From Cyclobacteriaceae bacterium (GTDB taxonomy: Bacteria > Bacteroidota > Bacteroidia > Cytophagales > Cyclobacteriaceae), in contig JALHOT010000001.1 of NCBI GenBank assembly GCA_022842845.1, forward strand, positions 338,525 through 402,524: DNA of 64,000 nucleotides. The letters run 5' to 3'. The notes under the pieces were generated by a model. That model had not been told where the DNA came from and ran no database searches. It worked only from the letters and a program-made list of their open reading frames with translations. Position numbers and translations under genes: made by a program. Position 1 is the first letter of the stretch, and each line of letters starts with the position of its first letter. Of this stretch, positions 43,766 to 52,967 are shown one piece after another.

Positions 43766-45015
43766 TCCGTCATAATAAAACACTGCTCATCATCATTATT
43801 GCTGTCTTGGCGGGGACTGTACTTATCTACTTTTACTTAACAGCCGAAAAAAATAAGTTTGAATGGCATGAAAGTTATGATAGCAAGAGTAAAGAGCCAT
43901 ACGGAACATCATACATTAAAACACTACTAAAATCATTCTATAAGTCAGCTACATTTATTGAGAATACAGATAAGCCAATGCATGCACTCCTCCAGGGAAG
44001 AGGAAGGAATACAGTCCTTATATCGATTGGGCACAATCTATTTCTGGAAGAATCTGATATCGAGGCCCTGTCTCAATTTGTTAAACGAGGTGGACAAGTA
44101 CTCATTGCAAGCAATCTGGTTCCGCAAGAACTAATGAGCAGTTTATATGCATCTTCTTGCCAGGAAGAAATCAACTATCTCACCAGTGATCTGAGAACTG
44201 CCCGCCTTAACTTCTTTCACCCACAACTCAGGCAAGACTCGAGCTATACGTTCTCTTACAGGTACGAAAGCGAAGATATGAACTATGAATGGATGTTTCT
44301 CAATCCTGAAATATTCTGTCTTGAAGAAGAAAGCATTACTGCATTGGGTTATCTGGGATCATCAGACGCGGTAAATTTCTACAAACTGCATGTTGGCAAT
44401 AATGGCTATTACTTCCATACGAATCCTATCATTTTTACAAACTATTTTATCAGTAAAAAAGAGAATATAGGATACATCAGCGGAGTGTTCTCTCACCTAC
44501 AAGGAACAACCATCATCTGGGATGACTACAGCAAACTGCCTCTGATTAACAACAATGCATCAGATAAGGGTCCTTTATATTATCTGCTAAGTCAGCCTAG
44601 TTTAAAATACGCCTGGTGGCTATTCCTCGGAACTGTAGTATTATACATTGTCTTTGCCGCTAAGCGTACACAACGCGAAATACCCGTATACGATAAAAAG
44701 AGCAATACCTCTTTGGAATACGTACAAATGATTGCTGCCCTGCACTTCGAAAACGCCAATCACCTGGATATGGCACGCAAGAAAATGAAACACTTCTTTT
44801 ATTTTATACGAACAAAATACGGAATACAAGGTCATGCTATAAATGAAGTGACATTGACCAGATTAGCGGAGAAATCGAAGGTAAGCAAGGGCCACTTAAA
44901 GGAACTCTTTGATCTTTATCATCTTATTGACAAATACTCGTACACAAATATTGAGTCCGATAAACTGAGTAAACTATTTTTCTCAATCGATTATTTCTAT
45001 AAAAACTGCAAATAA
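43762..45015 (+). CDS. DUF4350 domain membrane protein
   Basis: A 417-residue protein. One N-terminal membrane span (about residues 7-26), then an extracytoplasmic domain starting SYDSKSKEPYGTSYIKTLLK, with VLISIGHNLFLEESDIEALSQFVKRGGQVLIAS, the DUF4350/GATase-like core. A second span (about 280-297, WWLFLGTVVLYIVFAA) leads to a C-terminal cytosolic helical domain. It overlaps DUF4129 by 4 bases and is followed by MoxR after 15 bases. No catalytic residues can be identified. It belongs to the conserved operon; the role is not known. Confidence 0.85.
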   Translation: MIRHNKTLLIIIIAVLAGTVLIYFYLTAEKNKFEWHESYDSKSKEPYGTSYIKTLLKSFYKSATFIENTDKPMHALLQGRGRNTVLISIGHNLFLEESDIEALSQFVKRGGQVLIASNLVPQELMSSLYASSCQEEINYLTSDLRTARLNFFHPQLRQDSSYTFSYRYESEDMNYEWMFLNPEIFCLEEESITALGYLGSSDAVNFYKLHVGNNGYYFHTNPIIFTNYFISKKENIGYISGVFSHLQGTTIIWDDYSKLPLINNNASDKGPLYYLLSQPSLKYAWWLFLGTVVLYIVFAAKRTQREIPVYDKKSNTSLEYVQMIAALHFENANHLDMARKKMKHFFYFIRTKYGIQGHAINEVTLTRLAEKSKVSKGHLKELFDLYHLIDKYSYTNIESDKLSKLFFSIDYFYKNCK

Positions 45016-45030
45016 CAATCTTGACCTGCT

Positions 45031-46020
45031 ATGGAAGAACAATCAACCTCTTTTGAAAACGCTTTACAAGGCGAACTGAATAATCTTAATCAACACCTGA
45101 TAAAGATAAAATCTGAAATAGGCAAAATAATTGTCGGTCAGGAAAAAACGATTGACTTGATGCTGGCGGGCCTATTTGTGGGAGGTCACGTATTACTGGA
45201 AGGTGTTCCCGGTATCGCTAAAACATTAAGTGCAAAACTACTTGCCAAATCCTTGTCGGCCGATTTTTCAAGAATTCAGTTTACACCAGATCTTATGCCT
45301 ACTGATGTTACTGGCACAACAGTTTTTAATGTAAAGACTTCTGATTTTACTTTTAATAAAGGCCCCATTTTTTCTAACCTTGTACTTATTGACGAAATAA
45401 ACCGTGCGCCAGCCAAAACGCAATCATCACTTTTTGAGGTAATGGAAGAAAGACAGGTAACCATTGATGGTAATACTTATCCTCTCGAATTTCCTTTTCT
45501 TGTAATTGCCACACAAAATCCAATAGAACAAGAAGGGACCTATCGATTACCTGAAGCACAATTAGACAGATTTTTATTTAGAATTAAGCTCAAGTACCCC
45601 AGCCTTGAGCAAGAAATTGAAATCTTAAAAAAGTTTAAGAATGATTTTCAAATGAAAGCCATCAACTCAGTAGAGGCAGTGATGAATAAGATTGACTTGA
45701 AGCATTGTCAAGAGTTGATTGAAAAAATTCATATCAAAGATGAAATCATCATATACATAGCAAAACTGGTGCAAGCCACGCGCAATAGTGGTGACTTAAC
45801 ACTAGGTGCCTCTCCTCGTGCTTCACTGGCGATCATGCGATCTGCAAAAGCTATTGCCGCTATGAAGGGACGTGAATTTGTAACACCAGATGATGTGAAG
45901 TATGTGGTAGGTCCTGTGCTCAATCACAGAATTATCTTGACCGCTGAACGAGAAATGGAGGGAGCAGAAGTGGAAAGTGTTATCCAGGAAATTGCTGAGC
46001 AAATTGAGATACCCCGCTAA
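45031..46020 (+). CDS. MoxR family AAA+ ATPase
   Basis: A 329-residue AAA+ chaperone-like ATPase. Walker A EGVPGIAKT with LSAKLLAKSL, Walker B LVLIDEINRAPAKTQ, sensor region FLVIATQNPIEQEGTYRLPEAQLDRF and the sensor-2 helix GASPRASLAIMRSAKA. MoxR proteins insert metal ions or remodel von Willebrand A domain partners. Here the partner is the DUF58 protein, whose start overlaps the MoxR stop (TAATG). Cytosolic, associating with the membrane subunits of the same operon. Length is standard. Confidence 0.95.
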   Translation: MEEQSTSFENALQGELNNLNQHLIKIKSEIGKIIVGQEKTIDLMLAGLFVGGHVLLEGVPGIAKTLSAKLLAKSLSADFSRIQFTPDLMPTDVTGTTVFNVKTSDFTFNKGPIFSNLVLIDEINRAPAKTQSSLFEVMEERQVTIDGNTYPLEFPFLVIATQNPIEQEGTYRLPEAQLDRFLFRIKLKYPSLEQEIEILKKFKNDFQMKAINSVEAVMNKIDLKHCQELIEKIHIKDEIIIYIAKLVQATRNSGDLTLGASPRASLAIMRSAKAIAAMKGREFVTPDDVKYVVGPVLNHRIILTAEREMEGAEVESVIQEIAEQIEIPR

Positions 46021-47351
46021 TGGAAGTACTAAAAGACTTATTTCTTAAGAGTCGTCTGTTTTTGATTTTAGCAGGCCTTATCCTTGGCTTTCTCTTTTCC
46101 TATGCTTATCCATTGCTGTTACCGATGGTTCAAACAGCCATCGTGCTTTTGTTCATTGCTTTGGGTACAGACATCTATTTGACTTTTAACAAAACAGTCC
46201 AACTGCAGGTAAACCGCTTAGCAGCAACAGTCTTATCTTTAGGAGATGACAATGTCATCACCCTTGAAATATTTAATCGCTCAAACCAAACGATTTTAAT
46301 CGACCTAATTGATGAGCTCCCGGAACAGCTACAACAAAGAAACTTTAATCTCAGTGATAAAATTCCTCCTCAGCAACAAAGCGTATTAACGTATTTGGTG
46401 AGGCCTTTAAGTCGTGGAGAATACCAATTTGGAAAGATTCATATTTTCATTACCTCTCCGCTACAATTGGTAAAGAGGAAAATGAGCTACTCGCTGGAAA
46501 GAAGCATTCCCGTTTATCCATCAATCATTCAATTAAAAAAATATGAACTACATAGCTTGCCTAAACTTGCTCAAGAATACGGAATAAAAAAAGTAAGACG
46601 TATTGGCCATAGCTACGAGTTTGAACATATTAAACAATACAACAGAGGGGATGATTACAGAAGCATTAACTGGAAAGCTACCGGAAGAAGGGCTCAATTA
46701 ATGGTTAATCAATATGAAGATGAAAGATCGCAGCAAGTTTATTGTATTATTGATAAGAGTAGGGTGATGCACATGCCCTTTCATGGTTTGAGTCTTTTCG
46801 ACTATGCAGTAAATGCCTCACTGGTAATCAGCAATATTGTTTTAAGCAAACAAGACAAAGCCGGGTTAATCACCTTTGCTGAAAAAACCAAAGCCATTGT
46901 AAAAGCTGATAGAAGTAAAGTTCAGCTTAAAAAAATTCTGGATACCCTTTACAATGAAAAAGAGGGTTTAGTAGAAGCTAACTACGAACACATGTACCTG
47001 AGCTGTCGGAATGCTATTAAGGGGAGGAGTCTGTTATTTCTTTACACCAATTTTGAAAGCAGTTTTGCTCTTGAAAGAGCCTTACCTCAACTTAGGAAAT
47101 TAAATAAGCAGCATCTTGTGGTGGTAGTCTTTTTTGAGAATACTGAAATCGCTCAGGAGACCTCAAAGGAAGTGAAAACGTTGGCAGATATTTATACACA
47201 GGTGACAGCCGAACATTATGCCTATACTAAAATACAATTAGTGCAGCAGCTACGTCAACTCGGGATTATGAGTATTCTAACAAAACCAGAAGAACTAACG
47301 ATCAACTCCATTAATAAATACCTGGAACTAAAATCGCGCGGAATGATTTAA
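46020..47351 (+). CDS. DUF58 (von Willebrand A-like) protein
   Basis: A 443-residue protein with two N-terminal membrane segments (LFLILAGLILGFLFSYAY and LLPMVQTAIVLLFIAL), a beta-rich domain up to about residue 190, and the DUF58 hallmark RGDDYRSINWKATGRRA. A VWA-like fold follows (VYCIIDKSRVMHMPFHG, where the MIDAS-like DxS is replaced by DKSR; FDYAVNASLVISNIVL). It probably works with the MoxR ATPase upstream. Last gene of the operon; the following RDD gene converges. Function unknown in detail. Confidence 0.93.
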   Translation: MEVLKDLFLKSRLFLILAGLILGFLFSYAYPLLLPMVQTAIVLLFIALGTDIYLTFNKTVQLQVNRLAATVLSLGDDNVITLEIFNRSNQTILIDLIDELPEQLQQRNFNLSDKIPPQQQSVLTYLVRPLSRGEYQFGKIHIFITSPLQLVKRKMSYSLERSIPVYPSIIQLKKYELHSLPKLAQEYGIKKVRRIGHSYEFEHIKQYNRGDDYRSINWKATGRRAQLMVNQYEDERSQQVYCIIDKSRVMHMPFHGLSLFDYAVNASLVISNIVLSKQDKAGLITFAEKTKAIVKADRSKVQLKKILDTLYNEKEGLVEANYEHMYLSCRNAIKGRSLLFLYTNFESSFALERALPQLRKLNKQHLVVVVFFENTEIAQETSKEVKTLADIYTQVTAEHYAYTKIQLVQQLRQLGIMSILTKPEELTINSINKYLELKSRGMI

Positions 47352-47414
47352 TCATCGCATCAAAAGAAAAATCCAGAAGAAAACCCCGGGATTTTATACA
47401 GAATTCAGCTAGTC

Positions 47415-47858
47415 TTAATTATAAAAAACATAGGTACCCATAATTTTATCATGCAGTCCTTGCTTTCGGTCGTCCCAGCCTACCATCATGAATCCAATTA
47501 ACAAAATAATACCTGACAATATTTTAGCAAAGTAACGACCTACCGCAGTACCCAAACCGATTTGTCTCCCCGCTTCATCACCAACTTTTATACCCACTAC
47601 CATTTTCCCTAAAGTGCCTTGCCTGGCAGAGCTTTCCATTACTACAAAATAGGCAATGCCCACAATAAACTGAAGGAAGGTTAATAAAGGACTGTTTTGA
47701 ATCAGACTGTAATCGCCCAAAACAATATAGCTGAGCACAACGCCAACAATCCATAAAATAATAGCATCAATCAGGTAAGCCGCAACACGTATCCAAAAGC
47801 CTGCATAGTCTTTAGGCTGTTCGCTACTTATTGGCGCATCGAGTATTTGATCATTCAT
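47415..47858 (-). CDS. RDD family membrane protein (short copy)
   Basis: A 147-residue RDD protein: YAGFWIRVAAYLIDAIILWI (Arg and Asp at the two expected positions), further spans (PLLTFLQFIVGIAYFVVMES, FAKILSGIILLIGFMMVGW), GTLGKMVVGIKVGDEAG and DDRKQGLHDKIMGTYVFY. Compact single-domain form, without the extension seen in the copy at 40.4 kb. It converges on the DUF58 operon. Substrate unknown. Confidence 0.88.
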   Translation of the reverse strand: MNDQILDAPISSEQPKDYAGFWIRVAAYLIDAIILWIVGVVLSYIVLGDYSLIQNSPLLTFLQFIVGIAYFVVMESSARQGTLGKMVVGIKVGDEAGRQIGLGTAVGRYFAKILSGIILLIGFMMVGWDDRKQGLHDKIMGTYVFYN

Positions 47859-47897
47859 GGTTTTAAGGTTAAAGATTTAAAATACAAAAAATACTAA

Positions 47898-49367
47898 CTA
47901 ACAACCAAAAATTTCCCTTATCCGCTCCGTTGTTTCTTTTGAATCTGCCATCACTAACAGGTGATCTGCTTCCTGCACAGTAGTCTCACCGCTAGGTGTC
48001 ACGTATAGATTGCCCCTGTGAATCATAACTATATGCGAAGTTTTTGGCATTTTTAGTTGAACTATGGCCTTACCTATCGCTGGTGAGTTGGTGGGAATAT
48101 CAAGCTCGATCAATTCAGAAGTTGAATGTTCCTTTAGTTCAAAATCTATTGGGAATTTTCTTTTCAGTTTTTCCGGCACACTCACATGCAAAAGTCTAGC
48201 CATGAACGGAATAGTGGTACCCTGAATTAAGATAGAAGTTGCTGAAATGAAAAAGACAATATGGAAAATTGTGCTTGCATACTCAACACCAGCTAATAAA
48301 GGATAAGTGGCAAATACAATGGGCACGGCCCCGCGCAGGCCAACCCAGGACAAGAAAAGTTTCTTTCTAAAATTAAACCCCTTGGAAAAGGATAATGAAA
48401 CAAAAACTGCTAAGGGGCGTGCGAAAAAAATAAGAAAAAGTGAAATGAGTATAGCGGGGCCAAGAACAGGCACAATTTGAGATGGGAAAACCAGTAGTCC
48501 TAAGGTTAAAAACATGACAATCTGCATGAGCCATGATTGTCCGTCATAAAATTTCATCAAGCTTTTCTTATGAATAAAACTGCTGTTACCCAAAATAACC
48601 GCTGAGATATACAAGGCTAAATAACCATTGCCCTTAATTTGTTCTGTAAAGGAAAAGGTAAAAAACAAAAGTGCCAGTACCAATACCGGATACAATCCTT
48701 CCACATCGAGCTTAATACGATTGACGATCCATATCATGGCTTGACCAAAGCCATAACCGCAAATGGCTCCGACTGCCATATTATAAAAGAATCGAGGCAC
48801 TAAGGATACGATAGATGCTTCAGGCTCCTGCACCAAATAGGTAAAGCTTATGGTAAGAAAGTACGCCATAGGGTCGTTGCTTCCACTTTCAAACTCAAGG
48901 AGCGGTCGGAGATTGCCCTTTAAGCCTACACTTCTCGATCTCAAAATTGAAAAAACAGCGGCCGCATCTGTGGATGATACAATGGCCCCAATGAGCATAC
49001 CCTCCACCCAGGAGATGTTTAATATATAAGCTGAAAAAGTTCCAAGCGTAAAGGCTGTAATCAAAACACCAAGTGTAGCCAGTGATATACCTGTCTTAAG
49101 CACAGGTCTGATACTCTCCATTTTAGTATCTAGGCCTCCGGAAAATAAGATGAAGGCCAAAGCAACCGCACCTAAAAATTGTGTGGCCTTTGGATCATTA
49201 AAATAAATCCCACCTGGTCCATCGGAACCAGCCAGCATACCAATAGCCAAGAATATTACGAGTGATGGAATACCAAATTTGAACGAGGTCTTACTGGCAA
49301 TGATGCTCAGGAAAAGCAGAATTGAACCGATCAGTAAAATATTTTCTGTAGAGAGACTCATCGCCAT
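47898..49367 (-). CDS. CPA1-type K+(Na+)/H+ antiporter with C-terminal TrkA-C domain
   Basis: A 489-residue antiporter resembling CvrA/NhaP2. About twelve membrane segments: LLIGSILLFLSIIA, FLAIGMLAGSDGPGGI, VALAFILFSGGLDTKMESIR, MLIGAIVSSTDAAAVFSILR (the conserved acidic motif) and FESGSNDPMAYFLTISF follow in family order. The last 80 residues (LDIPTNSPAIGKAIVQLKMP, MIHRGNLYVTPSGETTVQEADHLLVMA) form a TrkA-C/RCK-C nucleotide or ligand-sensing domain. It exchanges K+ or Na+ for protons and handles osmotic or pH stress. A strong terminator lies upstream; gene ends 40 bases after the RDD gene region, with no other partner. Confidence 0.88.
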   Translation of the reverse strand: MAMSLSTENILLIGSILLFLSIIASKTSFKFGIPSLVIFLAIGMLAGSDGPGGIYFNDPKATQFLGAVALAFILFSGGLDTKMESIRPVLKTGISLATLGVLITAFTLGTFSAYILNISWVEGMLIGAIVSSTDAAAVFSILRSRSVGLKGNLRPLLEFESGSNDPMAYFLTISFTYLVQEPEASIVSLVPRFFYNMAVGAICGYGFGQAMIWIVNRIKLDVEGLYPVLVLALLFFTFSFTEQIKGNGYLALYISAVILGNSSFIHKKSLMKFYDGQSWLMQIVMFLTLGLLVFPSQIVPVLGPAILISLFLIFFARPLAVFVSLSFSKGFNFRKKLFLSWVGLRGAVPIVFATYPLLAGVEYASTIFHIVFFISATSILIQGTTIPFMARLLHVSVPEKLKRKFPIDFELKEHSTSELIELDIPTNSPAIGKAIVQLKMPKTSHIVMIHRGNLYVTPSGETTVQEADHLLVMADSKETTERIREIFGC

Positions 49368-49410
49368 TAAATATACCAGCTAATATGACTAATGGCAATT
49401 CGTGTAAATA

Positions 49411-49440
49411 AAAAATGCCCCGATTTTACGGGGCATTTTT
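49411..49440 (-). terminator. Terminator downstream of secDF
   Basis: Perfect 12-bp stem AAAAATGCCCCG/CGGGGCATTTTT with a 6-base loop, 21 bases after the secDF stop on the minus strand, with T-run on the exit side. Confidence 0.9.
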
Positions 49441-49460
49441 AAATTAACGGCTAAATAATA

Positions 49461-52460
49461 TTATGCTGTAACAGGCTTAGCTTTTTTAGCATCACCTTGT
49501 TTATCTGCACTGTCTTCTTTGTCAAGATCCAATACGGTTGGGCCAGCAATAAATACTGAAGAATAGGTACCCACTACAATACCAATTAATAAAGCAAAGG
49601 CGAAACCTCTTAACACTTCACCACCAAAAATTAGTAGAGCAACAACTGTTAATAATGTAGTACCTGCCGTGATAATCGTACGGGCAAGCGTATCATTCAA
49701 AGCATCGTTCACAATTTTTGCTTTATCGTGTGATGTACCCAATCCAATGTATTCACGAATACGGTCAAAAATAATTACTGTATCGTTAATTGAATAACCA
49801 ATGATTGTAAGGATAGCCGCTACAAATACCTGATCGATTTCAAATGAAATACCGAATACACGAGCGATAGCAAAAGCAGCAAATACGAACAAGGCATCGT
49901 GTGCTGTAGCGATAATCGCACCTGCGCTATACTGCCACTTGCGGAAACGAATTAAGATGTATAAGAAAATACCCACCATTGAAAACAAACTGGCCTTCCA
50001 GGCTGAGTTCTTTATATCATCTGCTACTGTAGCACCTACTTTGGTTGAGCTTGATATGGTAAAATGTGTATCGTCAAGGCCAGACTCATTTTCGCTGTAC
50101 TCAAGACCGGTAAACTTAGCCACCCCTGATACCAAAGCTGTTCTTACTTTTTCATCAGTCTGATCCGACTCATCATCAATCAACCAGGAGGTGGTTACTT
50201 TCACTACGTTGTTACCACCATAATTCTTCACTTCAGTACCCGCATTATCAAAGCTTTCACTTAAAGCCACTTTCATATCAGTAGCTACCACAGGCTTGCT
50301 GAAGCTTACTACATAAGAACGCCCCCCTTTAAAGTCAACACCTAAATTAAGGCCCTGTACAAAAATCAAGATAAAACCAATTACAATAATGGCACCTGAC
50401 ACCAGGTAAGCAGGCTTGCTGTACTTCACAAAGTTGAAGTGCCTACGCTTCTTGATAGCTTTCGAAACAAAGGTATCGAAAGAGATATTACTATCATCAC
50501 CCTTCTTCGCAACCAACCAGTCAATCACCACGTGAGAGATGTATACTGCTGTAAAGAATGAACAGATAATACCAATGATCAAGGTGATAGCAAAACCTTT
50601 AATAGGACCTGAACCCAAGATAAATAGGAAGAAGGCCGTTATTAATGTTGTTAGGTTTGAGTCAAGAATGGTAGCAAAAGCTTTTTCGTAACCCTTCTTA
50701 ATAGCGGCACGCAATTTTAAACCAGCAGCCATCTCTTCCTTGATACGCTCGAAAATCAATACGTTCGCATCAACTGCCATACCTACGGTTAACAAGATAC
50801 CTGCAATACCAGGTAAGGTTAATGCCGTACCCAGAGTAGGCTGAGCCAAAATACCGAGGATAAAGAATACGTTAAACATCAAAGCGAGGTTAGCAATCCA
50901 ACCACCTTTTGAATAGTACATAATCATAAAGACTACTACCAAAGCAAAACCACAAACAATAGAGATGAAACCCTGGCTCTGGGCCACCTGCCCTAAGGTA
51001 GGACCTACAATCGCTTCTTCTACAATGCGGGTTGGCGCTGGTAAAGAACCTGCCTTTAAAATGTTGGCCAAGTCTTTCGCTTCTTCTGTGGTGAAGTTTC
51101 CGGAAATTTGAGAGTTACCATTAGGAATTTCATCGTTTACATAGGGAGCTGAATACACTACATTATCCAACACAATGGCAATTCTGCCTTTGGGCGATTT
51201 AGCTGATGCATCTGCCGTCATCTTAGCCCAAATGCGTGTACCCGCTGCATTCATCGTCATGCTAACCGCTGGTCTTGCCATTTGATCAAGATCGTTTCGG
51301 GCATCATTGATTACTTCACCTGTCAACTTAGATTTTCCATTTCTACCTAAATCGAGAAAATGTAATTCCATCGCTTCATTGCCTTGCTGATCCTTCTCAG
51401 GTTTGGCAGCCCAGAACAACCCAACATTTCTTGGCAATAGGTTAGCAATATCTGATCGCTTAAAGATGGCGTTGATCTCCGCTGTGTCTTTGATGTCGTA
51501 ACGGAAAGAGCCAGGAGGAACACTCAATGAATAGATAGGAGAAATGTTTAGATTCTGTAATGAATCCAAACCAGACTTGGTGCTGTCGGCTGCTAGTTGA
51601 CTTTCTAAGTCTGTACCAGTGGTAGCACTTGTCTCTGTTGTAGCAGATGCTTTGGCTTCAGCCTTTGCTTTTTGTTCATTTACCAATAAGTCGTTAATGG
51701 CAATGAAAGAGCTGCTCATGGATGATACTTCCACCACATCCCAGAATTCAAGACGGGCAACGCCTTGCAATAATTTGCGCACGCGCTGAGGATTATCGGC
51801 TCCCGGTATTTCAACCTGAATGCGCCCTGTACCCGGTAAGCGCTGAATGTTAGGCGATGAAGTTCCGAATTGATCCAAGCGATTTTTCAAAATAGTGTAA
51901 GAACGATCGATAGCACTTTCAATTTCATCATTCACAACTTTCATTACTTGTGCGTCATCATCGCTAACATTGATACGTCCGCGGGTTGATGCATTGGCAA
52001 ATACAGATGAAAGTTTTTTGTCAGGATTTGCCGTGCGATAAGCATCAAAAAATAAATCACCAAAGCTTGCCTGGCTGTTGCGCTGCGCTACACGCGCTGC
52101 ATTCATAGCTTTTACAAAAGCTGAATCAGTGGTGTTGCCAGCTAAACCTCTGATGATATCTACTGGCGATACCTCCAGGGTTACGTGCATACCCCCTTGT
52201 AAGTCAAGACCCATGTGAAGCTCATTGTCCTTCACATCTTTGTAAGTATACTCGTAGCCAAACACATTGTACACGGGCTTATTCCACACCGAGTCAATGT
52301 AACTTTGCTTTTTATTCAGATTAACGATGCCGTTGGCATCAGTCGCATAAGCAACAGCATCTTGCTGCACCCCACGCGACACGTAGGTAAAGGACAGGTA
52401 GAACAAACACAGCGCTGTGATGACTACCGTAAGGGTAATTACGAAACCTTTGTTTTGCAT
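49461..52460 (-). CDS. secDF: Fused protein-export protein SecDF
   Basis: A 999-residue SecD-SecF fusion. It assists the Sec translocon by using the proton gradient to pull substrates out on the periplasmic side. The N-terminal span is followed by GLDLQGGMHVTLEVS, the periplasmic P1 region with NRLDQFGTSSPNIQRLPGTGRIQVEIPG, and the SecD membrane domain with VGMAVDANVLIFERIKEE (Asp for proton path). SecF begins near residue 690: GLNLGVDFKGGRSYVVSF, IGYSINDTVIIFDRIREY and FIAGPTVLDL. The long insert of about 60 residues rich in Ala/Thr/Ser (about 265-300) is less conserved. Fusion of SecD and SecF in one chain is normal in Bacteroidota. Transcribed alone, with a terminator after it. Confidence 0.96.
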   Translation of the reverse strand: MQNKGFVITLTVVITALCLFYLSFTYVSRGVQQDAVAYATDANGIVNLNKKQSYIDSVWNKPVYNVFGYEYTYKDVKDNELHMGLDLQGGMHVTLEVSPVDIIRGLAGNTTDSAFVKAMNAARVAQRNSQASFGDLFFDAYRTANPDKKLSSVFANASTRGRINVSDDDAQVMKVVNDEIESAIDRSYTILKNRLDQFGTSSPNIQRLPGTGRIQVEIPGADNPQRVRKLLQGVARLEFWDVVEVSSMSSSFIAINDLLVNEQKAKAEAKASATTETSATTGTDLESQLAADSTKSGLDSLQNLNISPIYSLSVPPGSFRYDIKDTAEINAIFKRSDIANLLPRNVGLFWAAKPEKDQQGNEAMELHFLDLGRNGKSKLTGEVINDARNDLDQMARPAVSMTMNAAGTRIWAKMTADASAKSPKGRIAIVLDNVVYSAPYVNDEIPNGNSQISGNFTTEEAKDLANILKAGSLPAPTRIVEEAIVGPTLGQVAQSQGFISIVCGFALVVVFMIMYYSKGGWIANLALMFNVFFILGILAQPTLGTALTLPGIAGILLTVGMAVDANVLIFERIKEEMAAGLKLRAAIKKGYEKAFATILDSNLTTLITAFFLFILGSGPIKGFAITLIIGIICSFFTAVYISHVVIDWLVAKKGDDSNISFDTFVSKAIKKRRHFNFVKYSKPAYLVSGAIIVIGFILIFVQGLNLGVDFKGGRSYVVSFSKPVVATDMKVALSESFDNAGTEVKNYGGNNVVKVTTSWLIDDESDQTDEKVRTALVSGVAKFTGLEYSENESGLDDTHFTISSSTKVGATVADDIKNSAWKASLFSMVGIFLYILIRFRKWQYSAGAIIATAHDALFVFAAFAIARVFGISFEIDQVFVAAILTIIGYSINDTVIIFDRIREYIGLGTSHDKAKIVNDALNDTLARTIITAGTTLLTVVALLIFGGEVLRGFAFALLIGIVVGTYSSVFIAGPTVLDLDKEDSADKQGDAKKAKPVTA

Positions 52461-52554
52461 ATAGATTAATTAGAAATTTGATTTACAGAATTGTTTTAGC
52501 AACACGTGAACACTTGATGCATTACGTGAATTGAAAAAGAAGGAGTACTAAAGA

Positions 52555-52917
52555 TTAAGGAGCGTTAGGGGAAATGATGGCGCTAAAGAGCGTTTCAAAA
52601 AGCTTACCGGTACGAATGACCAGTGTGTTAGAGATCGATTGTTTTACCTCTTCAATTTCGTAAGCAATTTCTTCGATGAATGAGAAGTTTTGCTCTACTA
52701 CTATGCTGCTGGAAGAAGTTGATGGTGATGAAAGCTGGGATATGTAAGCATCTGCTGTGCCACCCTGCTCTTGATCGGCATCTGTTGTTTGCTCTTCAGC
52801 CTGTGCCATTGAGCGGGCTGCCGTAACACCCTGAAACCAAAATAGCTGACTGAATACAAGGACCAGGGCGGTCATTATACCCAAGATCAAGGTCGCTATT
52901 CTATATTTTTGGTTCAT
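52555..52917 (-). CDS. Small single-span membrane protein, unknown
   Basis: A 120-residue protein. It has one N-terminal hydrophobic segment (about residues 6-30, TLILGIMTALVLVFSQLFWF) that could be a membrane anchor or a signal peptide. An acidic and Ser/Thr-rich linker (TTDADQEQGG, then SSPSTSSSS) leads to a C-terminal helical part (FIEEIAYEIEEVKQSI and LFETLFSAIISPN). It is transcribed from its own TACTTTTG promoter only 8 bases before the ATG. It lies between udk and secDF on the same strand. I recognise no family. Confidence 0.7.
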   Translation of the reverse strand: MNQKYRIATLILGIMTALVLVFSQLFWFQGVTAARSMAQAEEQTTDADQEQGGTADAYISQLSSPSTSSSSIVVEQNFSFIEEIAYEIEEVKQSISNTLVIRTGKLFETLFSAIISPNAP

Positions 52918-52925
52918 CGGGATGG

Positions 52926-52933
52926 CAAAAGTA
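52926..52933 (-). promoter_or_regulatory. Promoter -7 box for the small membrane protein
   Basis: TACTTTTG on the minus strand (52933 to 52926) fits TAnnTTTG, with 8 bases to the ATG at 52917. It lies in the 50-base gap after udk. Confidence 0.5.
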
Positions 52934-52967
52934 AGCTTTTCAACGAAATGAGCAAGTCTTTAAAAGC

